From Thuidium tamariscinum (lineage: Eukaryota; Streptophyta; Bryopsida; Hypnales; Thuidiaceae), in assembly GCA_947034885.2 (NCBI GenBank), contig OX344749.2, positions 34,095,182 through 34,159,181 of the forward strand: 64,000 nucleotides of DNA, in the 5' to 3' direction. The stretch's first letter is position 1. Each line of letters opens with the position of its first letter. This document shows, piece by piece, positions 63,011 to 64,000 of the stretch. Both the position numbers and the translations under genes were made by a program. A model generated the notes under the pieces. The model did not search any database. It was not told the DNA's origin and worked only from the letters and a program-made list of their open reading frames with translations.

Positions 63011-63649
63011 TCAGTCCCACATACATCCATTCGCGGCATTCCCAGCCATGGATGTGGTTCCACCTTCTTCAAAGTCGAGTGCGACGCATTCCTTGCGCTT
63101 CTCCCCCACTTTGCACAGCCTTCTTTTCTCCCTGGACTGCGGATCTTCAATCTTCTTATCTGATTGACCAGCATGGAGAGATACAACATGGCTACGGTGA
63201 CCAACCCCTAAAGCAGGAGTCACGAGCTCATTGTGTGGAGACTCACTAGCTTCATTGCGCTGAGAGTGTAGGGACGGTGATGGAGGATCTTGCTTCGAAG
63301 CTCGCGTCTTCACGTGCTCATCCTGTGAATCCTCTTGGCGCTGGGAAGAGGTAGTGTTGCATTCTTTCTTCACGGCAGCTACGGCAGTAGCGCTGTTGTG
63401 GATGCTTGTGTTGCCATCTTCACGAAAATGAGTAAAACGGAAGTGGGAGATTCCGGCTAGCACGAAGACGATGACGTCTCCAGATTTGAGGTGGTTGTCA
63501 CTAGCGAATCGATGCCAACCTTGCTGCCACGACGGGTGCCTGGTCGGACGCCCGAAAGCAACTTTCCATGTTTCTCCATCTTCGTTCTCCAGTTTCACTA
63601 CCCTCTCCAGATTTCGGAAGTGTTGTTGCACGAATGGAGCTGGAACCAC
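63011..63649 (-). CDS. REM-type B3-domain protein, last exon (5' part outside the window)
   Basis: 213 codons from the acceptor aacag at 63650 to TGA at 63011. B3 text: VVPAPFVQQHFRNLE, VVKLENEDGETWKVAFG, WQQGWHRFASDNHLK, SGDVIVFVLAGISHFRF; the domain starts in a preceding exon, because the opening strand (KPHF-like in the decayed paralogue) is absent here. The tail is hydrophilic, with Ser/Gln/Glu-rich stretches and a basic EKRRLCKVGEKRK motif that may serve as a nuclear signal. The exon shows no stops or frameshifts, unlike the copy at 52 kb. Nuclear DNA-binding regulator by family; targets unknown. Confidence 0.78.
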   Translation of the reverse strand: MVPAPFVQQHFRNLERVVKLENEDGETWKVAFGRPTRHPSWQQGWHRFASDNHLKSGDVIVFVLAGISHFRFTHFREDGNTSIHNSATAVAAVKKECNTTSSQRQEDSQDEHVKTRASKQDPPSPSLHSQRNEASESPHNELVTPALGVGHRSHVVSLHAGQSDKKIEDPQSREKRRLCKVGEKRKECVALDFEEGGTTSMAGNAANGCMWD

Positions 63650-64000
63650 CTGTTGAAGAAGAACGTACTCAATTCGATCAAACCATGAAACCCTAGATCT
63701 TTCGGTACACTCACAAGTTCGGTATAGCTTTCTCTACATGCATCGGCTCTTTCAACTTCAACTTCAAATTCAATTATGTCAAATGATATCAACAGAAAAA
63801 ACCAAAAAAAAATTAGAGCCAATTCTAAAGTGCAACTATGGAATTTCACAGCTACAGTATTGAATTTCGCGCTCTATTCCACACTCAAACTGCGAAATTC
63901 CATGGTTGCAATGTAAAATTGGGTCAATGAACTTTTGGGATTTCTCTGGTGAGCAAATGTAAACTAAGTCTCCATTCTCCATACAGCAAGGGAGAAATTC
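63650..64000 (-). other. Intron of the 63-kb B3 gene
   Basis: AT-rich DNA directly upstream of a good acceptor. I see no match here to the MAKPKP-type first exon found at 53.1 kb, so that exon should lie beyond the window. The overlapping minus-strand frame 63598-63849 is not supported. Confidence 0.45.

Overview
This looks like nuclear DNA of a land plant, most likely from an early-diverging lineage (bryophyte, lycophyte or fern), though the species cannot be fixed from sequence alone. The reasons are plant-type gene families (an SF1 splicing factor with a C-terminal RRM, REM-type B3 proteins, a PYR/LFS-like SRPBCC protein, an ATAD5/Elg1 clamp-unloader), canonical GT-AG introns of about 100-550 bp, telo-box promoter motifs, and genic islands of moderate GC set in very AT-rich spacer. 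There is no operon structure, CRISPR array, rRNA or recognisable organelle DNA, and I saw no LTR pair or retroviral-type coding region.

Layout. 1-4.9 kb: AT-rich spacer with one small terminal-inverted-repeat (TIR) element and G-rich tandem repeats. 4.93-10.31 kb: a complete-looking PIF/Harbinger DNA transposon with TIRs and a TAA target duplication, carrying a Myb/SANT-like gene (+) and a DDE nuclease gene (-); both reading frames carry in-frame stops although the DDE triad is intact. 10.5-16.1 kb: four copies of an AT-rich repeat (called family A here) arranged as two inverted pairs. 17.2-25.2 kb: a 16-exon ATAD5/Elg1-like gene on the minus strand, with every exon phase consistent (1283 aa). 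25.2-37.8 kb: AT-rich spacer holding a 2.8 kb non-autonomous CACTA element that split an older repeat (family K), hairpin repeats and a tRNA-like SINE head. 37.85-41.34 kb: the single-exon SF1 gene with telo-box motifs upstream. 41.3-50.5 kb: downstream spacer, another K copy, and a further inverted pair of A copies, one with a nested MITE. 50.5-53.1 kb: a decayed B3 gene. 53.6 kb: a MITE built of 21-bp repeats. 54.3-55.4 kb: a two-exon SRPBCC gene. 56-60.5 kb: a CACTA MITE and a 2.45 kb CACTA element carrying gene-like DNA. 61-62 kb: A-family fragments. 62.1-64 kb: the apparently intact B3 paralogue, whose first exon lies beyond the window.

The host genes work in different processes: PCNA unloading after replication (ATAD5), branch-point recognition in splicing (SF1), transcriptional regulation (B3) and small-ligand binding or catalysis (SRPBCC). 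They are not a functional cluster. The most unusual content is in the repeats. Families A and K have termini of the form TTAA-CCCCTAAA ... TTTAGGGG-TTAA, the hallmark layout of piggyBac-type elements (TTAA target, CCC-starting TIRs), which I would not expect in a plant. Neighbouring A copies are often head-to-head or tail-to-tail, so a transcript through them could fold into a long double-stranded RNA.
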